From Martelella lutilitoris (GTDB lineage: Bacteria > Pseudomonadota > Alphaproteobacteria > Rhizobiales > Rhizobiaceae): a stretch of 64,000 nt of DNA. The notes beneath the pieces were generated by a model. The model had not been told where the DNA came from. It did no database searches and was given only the letters and a program-made list of their open reading frames with translations. This document shows positions 26,627 to 35,112 of this stretch, in pieces. Both the position numbers and the translations under genes were made by a program. Numbering within the stretch: the stretch's first letter is position 1; each line of letters starts with the position of its first letter. The stretch lies in assembly GCF_005924265.1 (NCBI RefSeq), contig NZ_VCLB01000011.1, positions 1-64,000 on the forward strand. The letters run 5' to 3'.

Positions 26627-27760
26627 TCAGGCGAAGGGCTCGGTCGGGCCATTGCCGGGCGTTGTGAACCAGATCGGCCCGTTCTCGCCCATATGGATGA
26701 TATCCTCCAGCCGGACGCCGAATTTTTCGGGCACGACGATCATCGGCTCGTTGGAAAAGCACATGCCGGGCTGAAGCGGCGTGGCATTGCCGCGCACGAT
26801 GAACGGTGCTTCGTGGATATCCATGCCGAGCCCGTGCCCCGCCCTGTGCGGCAGGCCGGGCAGGCGATAATCCGGGCCGAGGCCATGGGCTGCGATCACG
26901 CGGCGCGCCGCGTGATCGAGGGTTTCAGCCGAAACGCCCGGCTTCGCGGCGTCGAACACGGCCTGCTGCGCCTCGCGCTCAATTCCCCAGATCCGGGCGA
27001 ATTCGGCCGACGGCTCCGCCTTCACATAGGTGCGCGTCATGTCCGACTGGTAGCCGCCAACAATGGTGCCGGTGTCGACCAGAATGATATCGCCCTCGGC
27101 ATAGGTCTGGTCGTCATCGACGCCATGCGGCAGCGACGTGGCCGCGCCAAAGGAGCAGATCGCGAAGGTGCTGCCCGATCCACACAGCGCCCGGTGGGTC
27201 TCGTCGATGAAGCGTACCACATCGGAAGCGCGGATGCCCGGTTCGATCATGGCGTGGACGCGCTTGTGCACTTCCAGCGTCGCGTCCATCGCATATTGCA
27301 TAAGAGCGATTTCGGCCGGCGATTTAACCGCCCTGAGCCCCGAGATCATCGGCCCGCCATCGGTAAGTCGCTCCGGCGCGATCTGCCGAGCAAGCGCCGA
27401 ATAGATGGCGAACGGCAGCGCATCGTCGAGCGCCAGCGTTTTGCCCTGACCGAGCAGCTTTGCCGTCAGCGCCGCGGGGTCTTCATGCTCGTCCCAGGCG
27501 GCGATATCGCCGTCGAGCCGCTCCAGCGTCTCGATCTTCGAGACCTCGAAAGCGGGCGCGATATAGGTCAGGCTGTCAGCGGTGACCAGCGCGCCGACCA
27601 GGCGTTCGCTTTGATGCCAGACAAGGCCGGTGAAATAGGCAAGGCTGGTGGTCGAGCCCAGCAGCACCGCCTCGGCGCCGGCGGTCTGCATGGCCGCGCG
27701 CAGGCGTTCAATCCGGCCCTTGCGTTCGTCTTTGCTGATCGGTTCGGGGCGGTTGGTCAT
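26627..27760 (-). CDS. M24-family metallopeptidase (Xaa-Pro dipeptidase-like)
   Basis: A 377-residue cytoplasmic peptidase with the pita-bread fold. All five dinuclear metal ligands are in place: D229 (ILVDTGT), D240 (YQSDMTRT), H309 (HRAGHGLGMDIHE), E338 (CFSNEPMI) and E352 (VRLEDI). It likely cleaves Xaa-Pro or Xaa-hydroxyproline bonds and so feeds hydroxyproline into the pathway next door; creatinase-like activity is the alternative fold member. The ATG at 27760 has GGAGA upstream and is preferred over a GTG seven codons earlier. It is the first gene of the operon, with a TGTCGACA site 81 bp upstream (27841-27848). Confidence 0.9.
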   Translation of the reverse strand: MTNRPEPISKDERKGRIERLRAAMQTAGAEAVLLGSTTSLAYFTGLVWHQSERLVGALVTADSLTYIAPAFEVSKIETLERLDGDIAAWDEHEDPAALTAKLLGQGKTLALDDALPFAIYSALARQIAPERLTDGGPMISGLRAVKSPAEIALMQYAMDATLEVHKRVHAMIEPGIRASDVVRFIDETHRALCGSGSTFAICSFGAATSLPHGVDDDQTYAEGDIILVDTGTIVGGYQSDMTRTYVKAEPSAEFARIWGIEREAQQAVFDAAKPGVSAETLDHAARRVIAAHGLGPDYRLPGLPHRAGHGLGMDIHEAPFIVRGNATPLQPGMCFSNEPMIVVPEKFGVRLEDIIHMGENGPIWFTTPGNGPTEPFA

Positions 27761-27840
27761 CGCAGCGGTCTCCGTCTTCACTCGATCAAAGACCGAGATT
27801 TTTCATCCTTCAAACTCGCCTACCATATTTGTCGTCAGTT

Positions 27841-27848
27841 TGTCGACA
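27841..27848. promoter_or_regulatory. candidate GntR operator TGTCGACA (peptidase operon)
   Basis: TGTCGACA in the gap between the oxidase gene and the M24 peptidase, preceded by the related TTGTCGTCA half-match at 27830-27838. Third of four copies in the hydroxyproline cluster. Confidence 0.65.
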
Positions 27849-27928
27849 GCACGATAGGCGGGCATTTACAATCAGGAAAAACCATAGCTGTAGCCGACGG
27901 ACGTCGCCCGCCGGAACGACCGAGCGCC

Positions 27929-29188
27929 CTACCGGCCGGAAAACCGGTCGAAGCGCAGGTTCTCAAGGTTCACGGATGGCTTTTGCTGCCCGGCCAGTTC
28001 GGCAATCAGCCGACCCGTCGCCGCCGACTGGGTCAATCCCAGATGGCCGTGGCCGAAGGCGTAGAGCACGTTCGGCGCGGCCTTCGAACGGTCGATCACC
28101 GGCAGGCAGTCCGGCATGGAGGGGCGGAACCCCATCCACCGCTCGCCGCTCTCGGTCTCAAGGCCGGGCAGGAATCGTTTAGCAAGCGTCAGCAATGCCT
28201 CGGCGCGTTTGAAATTCGCCGGCAGGTCGAGACCGCCGAACTCCACCGCACCGCCGACGCGGATACCGGACGACAGCGGCGTGACGACAAAGGAGTGATC
28301 GTTGAAATAAAGCTGGCGCTTCAGCGGGAAGGCCGTCGCCGGCAAGGTGGTGTTGTAGCCACGCTCGGTATCGAGCGGCACCTGCTCGCCAAGGCTTTTC
28401 GCAATCCGCTTCGACCATGCCCCGCAGGCAACCACGACGGTGCGCGCTTCAAGGGCGCCGCCATCGGCAAGGCGGATGCGCGCCCCCGCCTCGGTCGGCT
28501 CGATGGCGGCGGCTTCTCCGATCGTGATCGTGGCGCCGTCCGCCCGTAGGCTTTCGGCGAGCGCGCGGGTAAAGCCGGCCGGATCGGAGACCTGCAGCCC
28601 GTCCTCGCTGTAGATCGCGTGTTCGAACTGAGGCGCGAGACCGGGCTGAAGCATCTCGATCTCGGCGCGGCCGACGCGGTGGAACGCGAAGCCGGCCTCG
28701 CGCTTCCGCGCCCAGTCGGGCGCCGCGGCGGCAAAACTCTTCTCGCTATCATAGAGGTCGAGCGTGCCGGTATTGACGATAAAGGACGCCAGCCGTGCAT
28801 CCTTGCGGACAGCTTCGTATTCGACGACCGCCAGCCGCATCATCGCCGCCTGAACCTTGAGCCCGCGCTCGAAACTGGCCCTGGAGCTCGCCCGCCAGAA
28901 ATGCCAGAGCCAGGGCGCGAGCCTTGCCGCATAGGCCGGGCGAATGGCGAGCGGCCCCAGCGGATCGAGCAGCCAGCCGGGCGCTTTCCAGGTGATTCCG
29001 GGCGCGGGAATCGGCACGATCTCGGGGAAGGCGAGAATGCCGGCATTGCCCGCGCTGGCTCCCGCCGCGATCGCGCTGCGCTCCAGGATCGTGACCTCTC
29101 GCCCGGAAGCCAGAAGATAACGCGCGGCCATGCAGCCGATAATACCGCCACCAATGACGACAACGTCCGCATCAAATGGGTCTTTCAT
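27929..29188 (-). CDS. DadA-like FAD oxidoreductase, likely cis-4-hydroxy-D-proline oxidase
   Basis: A 419-residue flavoprotein of the D-amino-acid dehydrogenase (DAO) family. The FAD-binding motif is VVVIGGGIIGCMAARYLL (residues 9-26) and the C-terminal GFRPSMPDCLPVIDRS plus GHGHLGLTQSAATG close the FAD site, as in DadA. The length is normal for the family. In this context it would oxidise cis-4-hydroxy-D-proline, the epimerase product, to delta1-pyrroline-4-hydroxy-2-carboxylate. General D-amino-acid dehydrogenase is the alternative. The ATG at 29188 has GAGGAA upstream. It lies 152 bp after the second GntR gene on the same strand and may be co-transcribed with it. Confidence 0.9.
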   Translation of the reverse strand: MKDPFDADVVVIGGGIIGCMAARYLLASGREVTILERSAIAAGASAGNAGILAFPEIVPIPAPGITWKAPGWLLDPLGPLAIRPAYAARLAPWLWHFWRASSRASFERGLKVQAAMMRLAVVEYEAVRKDARLASFIVNTGTLDLYDSEKSFAAAAPDWARKREAGFAFHRVGRAEIEMLQPGLAPQFEHAIYSEDGLQVSDPAGFTRALAESLRADGATITIGEAAAIEPTEAGARIRLADGGALEARTVVVACGAWSKRIAKSLGEQVPLDTERGYNTTLPATAFPLKRQLYFNDHSFVVTPLSSGIRVGGAVEFGGLDLPANFKRAEALLTLAKRFLPGLETESGERWMGFRPSMPDCLPVIDRSKAAPNVLYAFGHGHLGLTQSAATGRLIAELAGQQKPSVNLENLRFDRFSGR

Positions 29189-29340
29189 GTGTTCCTCACG
29201 CCGTGGGAACCGATGGTCGCTTGTCGCCGCGACAACCGGCCGACCTGAACCTGCGTCCGCCGGACGTATTCTCCGATCTCGCAGCATCAGGTCCCTGTTG
29301 TGTTGATGTCGTTTGGCGGGCCATTGCCTGGGGCCGCCTC

Positions 29341-30039
29341 TCAGTCCAGTGACAGCGCGCGCGCCTGCTCGGTCTCCCGCGCGAGATATTCCTGTATCTG
29401 CCGCACGATCTGTTCGGCATGATCGACCGCCAAACGGTCAGCCTTTTCGGCATCGCCCGCCTCAATCGCCGCAATGATATCCTCGTGCTCATTAACATAT
29501 TGACGCGGAAGCCGATCCTCGAAAGTGGAATAGTAGAGACGCAGGATACGTCGTCCTTCGTCGAGCAGTCGCGAGAAGAAACCGGTGTAATAGGTATTGC
29601 CCGCAAGCTCGGCGATGGCGACGTGAAACTCGCGATTGGCCTCGATCATGGCGGAGGCGTCCTGGGCCGCCACGGCAGCGACGAATTCGTCCTGGCGGTT
29701 GCGGATCTCAGCCATCAACGCCGGATCATGCGGCGCGCGCGCGGCGGCGCCTCTCGCGCTGATGCGATACATCAGCGTCAATGCTTCGAAATAATACGGC
29801 ATTTCGGCGAAATTGATGGCGGAAACGATGGTGTTGCGATTGGGCAGCGTTGTCACAAGCGCGTCGCTTGCAAGCCTGAGCAGTGCTTCGCGCACCGGCG
29901 TGCGCGACATGCCGAACCGCACCGACAACCTAACCTCGTCCAAGGGACTTCCCGGCGCAAGTTCGATCGCCAGAATTTCCTTGCGCAGCGTCTCGTAAAC
30001 CCTTTGGGTCCCCGACCCGCGCATTTTCGCTTCTGTCAT
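29341..30039 (-). CDS. GntR-family regulator, FCD subfamily (copy 2)
   Basis: A 232-residue regulator closely related to that at 14156-14878. Winged helix-turn-helix at about 11-75 (FGMSRTPVREALLRLASDAL) and a helical FCD domain with the conserved NREFHVAIAELAGN segment. The two proteins share motif order and most recognition-helix residues, so they may bind the same operator. A perfect 14-bp palindrome AAATGTCGACATTT lies 144 bp upstream. The ATG at 30039 follows GGGGAATGGG. It heads the unit that contains the D-hydroxyproline oxidase gene. Whether the two copies act redundantly or on different effectors cannot be told from sequence. Confidence 0.92.
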   Translation of the reverse strand: MTEAKMRGSGTQRVYETLRKEILAIELAPGSPLDEVRLSVRFGMSRTPVREALLRLASDALVTTLPNRNTIVSAINFAEMPYYFEALTLMYRISARGAAARAPHDPALMAEIRNRQDEFVAAVAAQDASAMIEANREFHVAIAELAGNTYYTGFFSRLLDEGRRILRLYYSTFEDRLPRQYVNEHEDIIAAIEAGDAEKADRLAVDHAEQIVRQIQEYLARETEQARALSLD

Positions 30040-30501
30040 CCCATTCCCCCATGCCGCAGACTCTCATGGTGCTTCGCCAGCCGGTTTTTGCACGCTTCCG
30101 CGAAGCCCAAAACATGCGAACGGCTCGTCAAAGCGAGGACATCAACAACCCGTCATTACTGAAGCATAGGATGCCATAAGCCAAATGTCGACATTTTGTA
30201 TGGAGTAGAGACGCAAACCGCGGCCGGCGTGGCGGGCTCACCGGCAACCTCATGCCGCGGCCAATCGCGGCATGTGTTCCGGCGGCATAGTCACATTAAG
30301 TTTGCCAGGCCAAGAAAGGCCAGCGGCTCTAGAATTTTCAGGCGTTTCAGGCGGCTGTTTTCCATGCTTCGAACGCTTCGAGGCGATGGAAGCGAATTGT
30401 TTGTGCAGTAAGGCGGCGGGACGGAACTGAGCGGCATGGCGTGCCTCTCCGGCGTCGGGTCAAGGATGCAGCTTGGCTCTGGTTGGCGCCTTCACTTTCG
30501 G
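30040..30501. other. intergenic region upstream of GntR copy 2
   Basis: A 462-bp gap holding the palindrome AAATGTCGACATTT at 30183-30196. From 30200 to 30501 no gene, terminator or repeat was recognised; it also forms the 3' flank of the D-carbamoylase operon. Confidence 0.6.
30183..30196. promoter_or_regulatory. candidate GntR operator, extended palindrome
   Basis: AAATGTCGACATTT, a perfect 14-bp palindrome with the core TGTCGACA (30186-30193). It is the most symmetric of the four copies and lies upstream of the GntR copy 2 and oxidase genes. Confidence 0.7.
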
Positions 30502-31668
30502 TCAGGGAGCGTTTGCGGAGGCGTCGGCTCTTCGGGTAGCATCGATTGCGAGCGGTGACGCTCTTCCCCCGTCAAGCAGGGTCAGGCGGGGAGCGAGGTT
30601 GACGACAACGCAAGCGTGGTTGGGATAGATCAGCAGGCGCTGACCGATTTCAAGATCGCTGCCCTTGCGTGCGACCATGCCATGCTCCTCCGACAGTTTT
30701 TCGACGGAAAGCGGCCTGTCGAGCTCCGCACTCCACGCCTCGCCGAACCCCGCGCCCGAACCCGTGCTGTGCGCGCCGAGGTCGGAGCTCAGCGTCTTCG
30801 AACCCGCGTCGACGATGTAGAAATCACGGTTCCTGGAGATGATTGTCGCGGATACGGCGAGAGACAGGCTCTCGCGGCCGACAATGCCGAGGCGGACGGC
30901 GGTCATATCAAAGAAGACATAATTGCCCGGACGGATTTCATCGATGCCGTCGAAACCGTCATTGGCAATGAGGGACGGCGTGCTGCCGACCGAAGTCAGC
31001 GGCACTTCGATGCCGTGGCGCAGGAGCCTCTCCCTGACGTCGAGAAGAATACGGCGCTCCGTCGCGGCCACCGCGCGAATGCCGTCCACATTTCCGGCGC
31101 CATAGGCCTGTCCGGCATGGGACAGCAGCCCGCAGAACGTCAGCAGGGACGCTTCGAGCCTCTGCGCCAGCGCGATACCGGTTTCGGCCAGAGGATCAAC
31201 GCCGCAGCGATGCAAGCCGACATCCACCTTGATGAACACATCAGCCGTCTGCCCGGCCTTTGCGGCGCCGGCCTCCAAGGCTTCAAGGCCCGTCATGCTG
31301 TCAGCGATGAAGCGGACCCGGACGCCGTGCTCACCGGCGAGTGTGAGAAGGCGGGCCACCGGTTCCGGGCGCACCAACGGATAGGCGAGTGTGACCGGCG
31401 AAAAGCCGGCGCGGATGAACACGGCCGCTTCACCGGGATGCGAGGCCGTCACGCCGCTGGCGCCGGCATCGCGCTGCAGGCCGGCAATGGCCAGCGATTT
31501 ATGCGTCTTGATGTGCGGATGAAGCGCTACGCCGCCGTCTGTGGCAATCGCCTGCATGCGCGCGATGTTGGCTTTCAGGCGCGCCGCGTCGACAACGACT
31601 AAGGGCGTTTCGAGCCGCTCCACGCCTTCGAATGCCGGGCGGGCGGCGGTTTCCGCGGTGATGCTCAT
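30502..31668 (-). CDS. PLP-dependent DSD1/D-threonine aldolase-like enzyme
   Basis: A 388-residue fold-type III PLP enzyme (alanine racemase-like barrel). The N-terminal TPLVVVDAARLKANIARM and PHIKTHKS (residues 51-58) hold the PLP lysine. The C-terminal YPNHACVVVN has the His-x-Cys pair that binds Zn in eukaryotic-type D-serine dehydratases; D-threonine aldolases have His-x-Asp here as I recall. So D-serine dehydratase or a related D-3-hydroxyamino acid lyase is somewhat favoured over aldolase. The ATG at 31668 is 4 nt after the stop of the amidohydrolase gene. It is the last gene of an eight-gene operon with a D-carbamoylase, which fits D-amino acid disposal. Confidence 0.85.
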   Translation of the reverse strand: MSITAETAARPAFEGVERLETPLVVVDAARLKANIARMQAIATDGGVALHPHIKTHKSLAIAGLQRDAGASGVTASHPGEAAVFIRAGFSPVTLAYPLVRPEPVARLLTLAGEHGVRVRFIADSMTGLEALEAGAAKAGQTADVFIKVDVGLHRCGVDPLAETGIALAQRLEASLLTFCGLLSHAGQAYGAGNVDGIRAVAATERRILLDVRERLLRHGIEVPLTSVGSTPSLIANDGFDGIDEIRPGNYVFFDMTAVRLGIVGRESLSLAVSATIISRNRDFYIVDAGSKTLSSDLGAHSTGSGAGFGEAWSAELDRPLSVEKLSEEHGMVARKGSDLEIGQRLLIYPNHACVVVNLAPRLTLLDGGRASPLAIDATRRADASANAP

Positions 31669-31672
31669 GGCC

Positions 31673-33514
31673 TTACCAGACGATCCTGTGCGTTTCGCCC
31701 GTCGCGACATTGACGAGCCCCTCCGGCGCGTAATTAGACGGCGCGACCAGAACCCAGCGCCAGGGCGCGCAGGTCAGCGTCGCGAAGGCAAGTCGTTCGG
31801 GAAAGCCGGCCCACCAGCGCGGCGAGGAGGACGGCTCGAACATCCATTCGATTTTTTCGCCTTCCGCGTAGAGCTTCTGCATGTCGGCATCGAGATCTTC
31901 GGCGGAGCGTTGCGACATCAGCCCGGCGATCTCGTAGCGCACGGTGGCGACCACCGTGTTGTCGCGCACCAGCGCCCAGCCGCCGCCGGTTTCGATCAGC
32001 GCGTTGACAGCCGTCGCCATCGCCCGATCGGAAGAGCCGACGCACCAGATATTATGCTTGTCATGGGCAAGCGAGCTTGCCAGCGCGCAGTCCGGCGTCT
32101 TCGGTCCCGTGCCGGCCCAGAACATTTTCGAGACGGACTTTTTGCCGGAAAACCGGTCGACGATGGCGAATTTGGTGATGTTTTGCGCCGTGTCGCGCTG
32201 AACGAGGCCGCCCTCCACCGGAAGTTCATAGGTCAGGAAGTCGTCTTCCCAATGGAACGGGCGCAACACCGCCGCCGTCATCGTTTCGCGACCGGCCTCG
32301 GCATGGATCGCGAAGTCAGCGGCCTGGAAGGTGCCGCCGGTATCAACCGTGTTGCAGGCCCAGTCCGGCCAGTCGATGGCGGGGACGGGAACAATGTAGT
32401 CCTTGCCGCGGGAGACCTGTTTTCCATCGGCCCAGACCTCGGCGATCTCGAAGTTCTCAAGATCCGACAGAAGCACGGCATCGGCAAAACGGCCCGGTGC
32501 GATCATGCCGACCCAGGGCGTCAGCCGCATGTGCCGGGCGGGATTGATTGTCACGCACTGAATGGCGATTTCGGGCGCCAGGCCGGACTGGATGGCGAGC
32601 CGGACATTGTAGTCGGTCGCGCCCTTCTCCAGCGTCTCGGAGGCGGAACGGTCATCGGTGGCAAAGGCAATCTGCGACCAGTCGGCAAGACCGCGCTCCA
32701 GGAGACCCTTGATCACATCGGGCATGGAATGCGGCCGGAGCTCGGCAAACAGCCCGTGGGTGAGCTTGTCCCAGAACTCCTCCGCCGTCCAAGCCTCGTG
32801 GTCGGATGCCAGACCCGCGGCGGCAAAGGCATTGATCGTTGGCAGGTCCCGGATGCCTGCGGCATGGCCCTCGACAACGCCGCGTGCGGCGAAGGTGGCC
32901 TCGATCATGCCCCAGAGCCGTTCGTGGGACCCGTTTTCCGGGTTCCAGACCGCCGGCCAGTCCATCACCTCGTCGAGACCCGCGACCATCAGGCTGCCGG
33001 CCAGAAAATCGCGCTGCTCGTCATGACCGAGATAGCCGCCGCCATGCTCATAGGCCGTCGGCGGCACGGCGGAACCGGGAAGCGGGAAGATCTTCAGCGG
33101 CGAGCCGTGTTGGCGCGCCGTCATCCAGAAATCGAGCGTCTTCGAACCGCGCACATTGGAGAATTCATGGCTTGCCTCGCAGGTCCAGGTATTGCCGCGC
33201 GGCATTACCAGCGCGGCCTCCCATTCCGGCGTCAGGTGCGAACTTTCGATATGCTTGTGGACTTCTCCGAGGCCGGGAATGGCCATCAGGTCGAGGCGCT
33301 CGTCGATGACATCGCATGTCCCTGGCCACGACCCGGCGGGTCCGGCATAGGCGATGCGGTCGCCGGCGATGACGATCTCCTGCTTGTCGGCCCATGTGCG
33401 GGTTGCCGTGTCGAGCAGCCAGCCGACGCGCAGGATACGGTCGGCCGGCGCCTTTCCAAGCGCGACAAGGGTCAGCCGCTGACGCAGCCGGACTTCGGAT
33501 TTTGCATCGATCAT
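31673..33514 (-). CDS. adenine deaminase-like amidohydrolase
   Basis: A 613-residue metal-dependent amidohydrolase with the domain order of adenine deaminases: small beta-domain, TIM barrel and C-terminal Ade-specific domain. The first metal motif reads GLGEVHKHIESSHLTP, where classical enzymes have D-x-H-x-H-I-E-S. Here the DxH is EVHKH, so the aspartate is replaced. Later GHAAG and ATDDRSA (barrel Asp) are conserved, as is NPARHMRL. The activity may therefore be hydrolysis of another cyclic amide or N-carbamoyl compound. The ATG overlaps the XRE-cupin stop (ATGA). Its operon with D-carbamoylase suggests ring opening upstream of carbamoyl hydrolysis; this is inference. Confidence 0.82.
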   Translation of the reverse strand: MIDAKSEVRLRQRLTLVALGKAPADRILRVGWLLDTATRTWADKQEIVIAGDRIAYAGPAGSWPGTCDVIDERLDLMAIPGLGEVHKHIESSHLTPEWEAALVMPRGNTWTCEASHEFSNVRGSKTLDFWMTARQHGSPLKIFPLPGSAVPPTAYEHGGGYLGHDEQRDFLAGSLMVAGLDEVMDWPAVWNPENGSHERLWGMIEATFAARGVVEGHAAGIRDLPTINAFAAAGLASDHEAWTAEEFWDKLTHGLFAELRPHSMPDVIKGLLERGLADWSQIAFATDDRSASETLEKGATDYNVRLAIQSGLAPEIAIQCVTINPARHMRLTPWVGMIAPGRFADAVLLSDLENFEIAEVWADGKQVSRGKDYIVPVPAIDWPDWACNTVDTGGTFQAADFAIHAEAGRETMTAAVLRPFHWEDDFLTYELPVEGGLVQRDTAQNITKFAIVDRFSGKKSVSKMFWAGTGPKTPDCALASSLAHDKHNIWCVGSSDRAMATAVNALIETGGGWALVRDNTVVATVRYEIAGLMSQRSAEDLDADMQKLYAEGEKIEWMFEPSSSPRWWAGFPERLAFATLTCAPWRWVLVAPSNYAPEGLVNVATGETHRIVW

Positions 33515-34143
33515 GATGACACCGTGAGGTGGTCCGGCGCCTCGCCGGAACCGGAATAGCAGATGGAAAGAATGCGGGCGTTGCCGGGGCCAGTGGCGTA
33601 GAACCCGTGCTCCGATGCCGCGTCGAAATAGACGGTGTCGCCTTCGGCCAGGATGACCGGGGCGTAGGGGACCATCTCGAAGATCACATCGCCGGAGAGC
33701 ACATAGACGAACTCCTCGCCGCTGTGGACGCTGCGGGCCGGCTCGGTGTTTTCGGCTGCCGGCGGAATGTCGATCACCATCGGCGTCAGGGCCTTGGCGG
33801 CGAGTTCGGTGGCGAGCAGCCGGTAGACGCCCATGTCGTTTTCGAGCCGCTTGCCCTCCCCCCGGCGATTGATGGTCCGGGCGGCGCGGGCGAAGCTTGG
33901 GCGACCGCCCCGCCCCTCCAGGAGGTCGGCAAAATCGACGCCGAGTCCGCTCGAAAGCCGGGTCAGCACCGAAAAGGCCGGCTGGCTCTGGCCGTTCTCG
34001 ATCTTGGAGAGCGCCGAGATCGAGACGCCGGTGCGCTTCGACATTTCGGCAAGCGTCCAGCCGTTCTCCCGGCGCATGTCCGACAGGATACGGGCAACCG
34101 AACCGGCTTCGTGCTCGGCCGTCACGCCTTCAGCGTCTGGCAT
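33511..34143 (-). CDS. XRE-cupin transcriptional regulator
   Basis: A 210-residue regulator with an N-terminal XRE helix-turn-helix (LAEMSKRTGVSISALSKIEN, about 31-50) and a C-terminal cupin-2 domain (HSGEEFVYVLSGDVIFEM near 140-157). Proteins of this layout (PuuR, SutR types) often repress amino-acid or polyamine catabolic genes. The start at 34143 has a strong GGGAGGAG upstream. It lies inside the operon it probably controls, 36 nt after the D-carbamoylase gene and overlapping the next gene by 4 nt. A GGAAAA-N3-TTTTCC palindrome in the operon leader (38919-38933) is a candidate binding site. Confidence 0.92.
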   Translation of the reverse strand: MPDAEGVTAEHEAGSVARILSDMRRENGWTLAEMSKRTGVSISALSKIENGQSQPAFSVLTRLSSGLGVDFADLLEGRGGRPSFARAARTINRRGEGKRLENDMGVYRLLATELAAKALTPMVIDIPPAAENTEPARSVHSGEEFVYVLSGDVIFEMVPYAPVILAEGDTVYFDAASEHGFYATGPGNARILSICYSGSGEAPDHLTVSS

Positions 34144-34179
34144 TTCTGTCTCCTCCCGGTTGCTACAGTCTTCATGCGT

Positions 34180-35112
34180 TCAGTCCGATACCGGTCCCCT
34201 GGTCTCGACGATCAGCCGGTAGGCTTCCGGTTCGCGGTGGCGGGCGAAGTCGAAAATCGTCTTGCGGTAAAGGGCCGCCATGTCGAGATCGCATTTCGCC
34301 ACGATCACCTCGTCGGCGGTTGAGGTTGCCATGGCGACGATCTGACCGGACGGGGCGACGATCATCGACTGGCCGATCAAATTCGAGCCTTCCTCGTGTC
34401 CCGCCTTCGCCGTCGCGATCACCCAGTTGGAATTCTGGTAGGCGCCGGCCTGGATCGACAGCTGGTTGTGGAACTGCGTCAGGCTGTCGAAATCGAAATC
34501 GCCGGTATGGTCGTCGGGCGTGTTGTAGCCGACGAGGATCATTTCCGAGCCCTTCAGCGCCATGACCCGATAGGTCTCCGGCCAGCGGCGGTCGTTGCAG
34601 ATCGCCATGCCGATGCGCGTTCCCATGGTCTCGAAGACGTTGAAGCCGAGATTGCCGGGCTCGAAATAGTATTTTTCCAGATGCTGCGAGACCATGTCCG
34701 GCTGCGGCCTGTCCCAGCCCGGCAGGTGGATCTTGCGGTATTTGCCGACAATGCCACCGTCGCGGTCGACAAGAATGGCGGTGTTGTAGCGGTGCTTCAC
34801 GCCGTTTTCGACGGCGAGTTCCGCATAGCCGAGATAGAAGCCGATCTTCAGCCTTTTGGCCGCCTCGAACAGCGGCAGCGTCTCCGGACCGGGCATCTCC
34901 TTCTCATAAAACGCGTCGATCTCATCCGGGTCGGTCATGTGCCAGCGCGGAAAGAAGGTCGTCAGCGTCAGTTCCGGAAACACGACAAGTTCCGCGACCC
35001 TGGATGCTGCCTCGGCGAGAAGCGCGATCAGGCGCTCGACAACGGCCTTGCGGGTGTCCGAGCGGGCGATCGGCCCCATCTGGGCCGCGGCTGCAACGAT
35101 GGTCCGGCTCAT
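34180..35112 (-). CDS. N-carbamoyl-D-amino acid amidohydrolase (D-carbamoylase)
   Basis: A 310-residue nitrilase-superfamily hydrolase that cleaves N-carbamoyl-D-amino acids to D-amino acid, CO2 and ammonia. The catalytic triad falls at exactly the positions of the Agrobacterium enzyme: E47 in VFPELTLTTFFPRW, K127 in KYRKIHLPG and C172 in MAICNDRRWPE. HLEKYYFEPGNLGF is also conserved. The length and spacing leave little doubt about family, though side-chain preference is unknown. The ATG at 35112 has GGGAGG upstream and overlaps the ATPase stop by 4 nt. It lies in one operon with an importer, so an external N-carbamoyl or hydantoin-derived compound is the likely substrate. Confidence 0.93.
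   Translation of the reverse strand: MSRTIVAAAAQMGPIARSDTRKAVVERLIALLAEAASRVAELVVFPELTLTTFFPRWHMTDPDEIDAFYEKEMPGPETLPLFEAAKRLKIGFYLGYAELAVENGVKHRYNTAILVDRDGGIVGKYRKIHLPGWDRPQPDMVSQHLEKYYFEPGNLGFNVFETMGTRIGMAICNDRRWPETYRVMALKGSEMILVGYNTPDDHTGDFDFDSLTQFHNQLSIQAGAYQNSNWVIATAKAGHEEGSNLIGQSMIVAPSGQIVAMATSTADEVIVAKCDLDMAALYRKTIFDFARHREPEAYRLIVETRGPVSD

Noticed and set aside
31541-33559. 672-codon plus-strand ORF opposite the adenine-deaminase-like gene
   Set aside because: Antisense frame; the minus strand has the conserved amidohydrolase sequence and overlapping starts with its neighbours.
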